From: Pseudoprevotella muciniphila
Lineage (GTDB): Bacteria > Bacteroidota > Bacteroidia > Bacteroidales > Bacteroidaceae
Direction of reading: 5' to 3'
Length of the DNA stretch: 64,000 bases
Assembly (NCBI RefSeq): GCF_003265305.2
Contig: NZ_CP033459.1
Location: forward strand, 248,001 to 312,000
A program made the position numbers and the translations under genes. Of the stretch, positions 61,999-64,000 are shown piece by piece; positions within the stretch are counted from its first letter, which is position 1, and the number at the start of each line of letters is the position of its first letter. Below the pieces are notes generated by a model. It saw nothing but the letters and a program-made list of their open reading frames with translations. It did no database searches and was not told the origin of the DNA.

Positions 61999-63579
61999 CT
62001 ACTTCTTCTTGGGAGCAGCCTTAGCCGTTGGTTTCTTTGCTGCTGGTTTTGCGGCAGCCTTCTTTGCGTCAACCTTCTTTGCGGCAGGTTTCTTCGGCTC
62101 TTCCTTCTTTGCTACAGGTTTTGCGACAGCCTTCTTTGCAATAGCCTTCTTTGCGACAGATTTCTTCGGCTCTTCCTTCTTTGCTACAGGTTTTGCGACA
62201 GCCTTCTTTGCTGCAGATTTCTTTGGGGCAGGTTTCTTTTCTGCCTCTTTAGTTTCCTGTTTCTCAACCTGATTGCCTGTCATTTCTTCCAGATGTGCCA
62301 GGAAATGCTGCAATTTTTCAATTTCTTTTTCCTTCATCTCAAGTTCTTCTTCCTGATTGCGAATAGTTGTCAGGAGAGAATTGAGTTCTTCGTTTTCGTA
62401 TTCCGGATAAAGGTTGTTCACACGGCTTACGAAGTCGCCAAGTATGTTCATGTAGTTTGTGAAAGCATCGTATGGCGAATCATAAATACCTCTGTATCCA
62501 CCATAACTGTTGGCTTTTGTGCTCATGAAGCGGAAATTGTTCGATGCCTGCAGGTAGTCGTAATCTTGCTTCAGACGCTTGTCGTTGCATATTGCTACAC
62601 GTTCTGCTACACTATACAGTTTTTCGAGCGCTTCGCGTTGCATATCGTTGCCAAGCCATGGAGAAAGGTCTCGCTCTTCGTCAACCCAAGATGTTGGGTA
62701 GTTCACATCGAGTTCACCTGCACTCTTCATCTTAGCGCAAATTTCCGATGGTGTGCTGAACACAACACCGCGCTCTTTGAGTTGAGCCGGAAGAGCCTTC
62801 ATGAATTCGAGGATATTAGAAGACAATGGTTGGAAGATGCCAAGTGCACAAAGTTCCATAAAGATGTTTACGACTTGTTCTTCTGCCGGCAGATTTGCAA
62901 TCCATTGAGCATAATTGTCTGCAAAGAGCGGATATTCGCTCCAGGTAGAGTCGTTGAAGCGATAACTGATGTCTTCAGAGAGACTGTAATCACGCAACAA
63001 CAGTTTCAGTTTCGGATTTCTGTTGCAGTGGTAAACGAAGTGTGGACTCTTCCAGCCAAGGACGTGTTTTGCACCTTCTGCAAGCATACCCTTGAAGCCC
63101 ATGTCGGCAACGAGTTCTCCGATCTCATCGCTATAGATCAGGCAAGAGTTGCGGAACACCTTCGGTGTCTGACCGAACAGGGATTTTACTTTCTTGCAGA
63201 CACGTGTTACCTCTTCCTTGAAACAGTCATGGTTCGTTAGCGATGAGAAGCCATGGCTGTACGGTTCAGCAAGGAACTCTACTGTGCTCTTTTCGTTAAG
63301 TTCCTGCAGGAGGTCAATCACCTGAGGTGCATAGCGTTCCAGAAGTTCTATGGCACAACCTGAAAGTGATATGGCGCATTTGAAATAACTGCCATACTGT
63401 TCTGCCATTTCAATAAGTGCTTTCAGCGCGGGCACGTATGAACGGTCGGCTGTTTCCTGAATTGAGCGTTCATTCTCGTAGTCGTCATAGTAGTAATGAT
63501 CCGTGCCGATGTCGAAAAAACGATAACGTTTCAGATGAATATTCTGGTGAATTTCAAAATATAAACAAACGGTTTTCAT
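61999..63579 (-). CDS. GH57-like protein with eroded catalytic motif 4 and a Lys/Ala/Pro-rich histone-H1-like tail
   Basis: A 526-residue protein. The barrel matches the Bacteroidetes GH57 alpha-amylase-like group: EIHQNIHLKRYRFFDIG at the start, motif 3 VEFLAEPYSHGFSSL with the expected nucleophile at E105, and LEFMKALP. Motif 4, normally MDYETFGEHQ-like with the acid/base Asp, reads MELCALGIFQ (241-250), so that Asp is lost or replaced by Glu. The family has known homologues with incomplete machinery. A coiled coil (about 410-435) precedes an 80-residue tail (447-526) with about 31 Lys, many Ala and Pro, containing a 24-residue repeat (72 bp in DNA). The neighbour is a glycosyltransferase, so storage glycan metabolism is plausible. 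Confidence 0.82.
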   Translation of the reverse strand: MKTVCLYFEIHQNIHLKRYRFFDIGTDHYYYDDYENERSIQETADRSYVPALKALIEMAEQYGSYFKCAISLSGCAIELLERYAPQVIDLLQELNEKSTVEFLAEPYSHGFSSLTNHDCFKEEVTRVCKKVKSLFGQTPKVFRNSCLIYSDEIGELVADMGFKGMLAEGAKHVLGWKSPHFVYHCNRNPKLKLLLRDYSLSEDISYRFNDSTWSEYPLFADNYAQWIANLPAEEQVVNIFMELCALGIFQPLSSNILEFMKALPAQLKERGVVFSTPSEICAKMKSAGELDVNYPTSWVDEERDLSPWLGNDMQREALEKLYSVAERVAICNDKRLKQDYDYLQASNNFRFMSTKANSYGGYRGIYDSPYDAFTNYMNILGDFVSRVNNLYPEYENEELNSLLTTIRNQEEELEMKEKEIEKLQHFLAHLEEMTGNQVEKQETKEAEKKPAPKKSAAKKAVAKPVAKKEEPKKSVAKKAIAKKAVAKPVAKKEEPKKPAAKKVDAKKAAAKPAAKKPTAKAAPKKK

Positions 63580-63630
63580 CTATTTCGTATTTTTATAATT
63601 ATTATTTCTTTTTGTTGTTCTGTTCTTGCA

Positions 63631-64000
63631 TCATTTCCAACCCAGGCATTCCTTATAGCAGTTGTAGATGCGTTCGCCCACCTTTTCCCATGTTATTTGG
63701 TCAACCTCCTTACGTCCTTCTTCTTTAAGGTAGTGGTGGTACGAATGGTATGTGCATAGCGCATATATTGCGTCAGCCATGGCATCGATGTCCCAATAAT
63801 CAGTCTTGACACAATTTGTCAGAATTTCTGCACATCCGCTCTGTTTACTGATGATGCTTGGTACACCGCATTGCATGGCTTCAAGGGGCGAGATGCCGAA
63901 AGGTTCACTGACTGATGGCATGACGTAAACGTAACTTTCCCTGAATGCTTCATACACCTGATGCCCTTTCATGAAGCCAGGGAAATGGAATCTGTCAGCA
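63631..64000 (-). CDS. Glycosyltransferase family 4-like, C-terminal part (partial)
   Basis: The reading frame enters from the right edge and ends at 63631. The visible 123 residues begin ADRFHFPGFMKGHQVYEAF and contain YVMPSVSEPFGISPLEAMQCG with the E-x7-E-type donor-sugar motif of GT4/GT5 enzymes, then GVPSIISKQSGCAEIL. The gene lies 51 bp upstream of the GH57-like gene on the same strand. In Bacteroidetes this pair is often found with storage-polysaccharide genes (from memory). The N-terminal domain is outside the window. Confidence 0.87.
   Translation of the reverse strand, partial: ADRFHFPGFMKGHQVYEAFRESYVYVMPSVSEPFGISPLEAMQCGVPSIISKQSGCAEILTNCVKTDYWDIDAMADAIYALCTYHSYHHYLKEEGRKEVDQITWEKVGERIYNCYKECLGWK

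Noticed and set aside
61841-62272. Plus-strand frame of Phe/Ala repeats (FFATGFATAFFA-type)
   Set aside because: It is the antisense reading of the Lys/Ala/Pro tail repeat of the GH57-like protein.
62293-63240. 315-codon open frame on the plus strand opposite the GH57-like gene
   Set aside because: It is antisense to a gene with readable GH57 motifs, is rich in Cys and Phe with no domain, and has no promoter or partner.

Overview
The window looks like chromosomal DNA of a Bacteroidales bacterium, most likely Prevotella or a close relative. The basis is Bacteroidetes-type promoters (TTTG, 19-20 bp, TAnnTTTG), weak or absent Shine-Dalgarno sequences, families largely restricted to that phylum (DUF4290, DUF4827, DUF4421, FadL-like barrel), a Rho with a long disordered insert, a short archaeal-type ProRS, and an LPS (Kdo) pathway. 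Most of it is core genome. Three tRNA genes are present (initiator Met, Ser-GCU, Pro-UGG); there are no rRNA genes, no CRISPR array and no recognisable transposase.

Layout. 1-1.8 kb (-): start of gcvT (cut by the window edge) and a lipoate ligase. 1.85-3.7 kb (+): Uup-like ABC-F ATPase. 3.8-7 kb (-): clpS-clpA-aat, a complete bacterial N-degron module. 7.3-11.6 kb (+): kdsA, kdsD, an exported phospholipase D-like protein and a membrane acyltransferase-like protein. 11.7-16.3 kb: rho (-), rarA (+), rubrerythrin (-), initiator tRNA. 16.3-22.1 kb (+): yidC, S9 peptidase, MFS transporter. 22.3-25.8 kb (+): tRNA-Ser, serC, serA and a DUF1015 protein. 26-31.8 kb (-): the operon tsaB, DUF4290, murA, rimM, dxr, rseP. 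31.9-34.8 kb (+): proS and a DExD-box helicase. 34.8-43 kb: tRNA-Pro plus, on the minus strand, a glycosidase-like protein, small Bacteroidetes proteins, trxA, dnaE and an orphan type I specificity subunit. 43.6-45.8 kb (+): a PD40 protein and a nucleoside phosphorylase. 45.8-47.4 kb: AT-rich accessory cassette. 47.4-56.3 kb (-): a nine-gene operon including a kinase-RapZ fusion and an ABC exporter. 56.5-60.2 kb (+): glucosaminidase, low-complexity secreted protein, FadL-like barrel. 60.3-64 kb (-): EFR1-type ferredoxin, ispE, a GH57-like protein with a histone-H1-like tail and the 3' end of a glycosyltransferase gene.

Most unusual region: 45,788-47,384. An AT-rich gene for a predicted protein with features recalling the ADP-ribosyltransferase fold is bracketed by a 19-bp inverted repeat, and that is bracketed by inverted copies of a 9-bp tandem array. 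The outer arrays lie just downstream of two convergent housekeeping genes. Other notable items are a run of six small hairpins upstream of the orphan hsdS, several intergenic tandem arrays of period 6, 7 or 9, a MurA with Asp in place of the usual catalytic Cys, and a GH57-like protein whose catalytic motif 4 is eroded.

Limits: all calls come from reading sequence and translations by eye. No database search, structure prediction or folding calculation was run.
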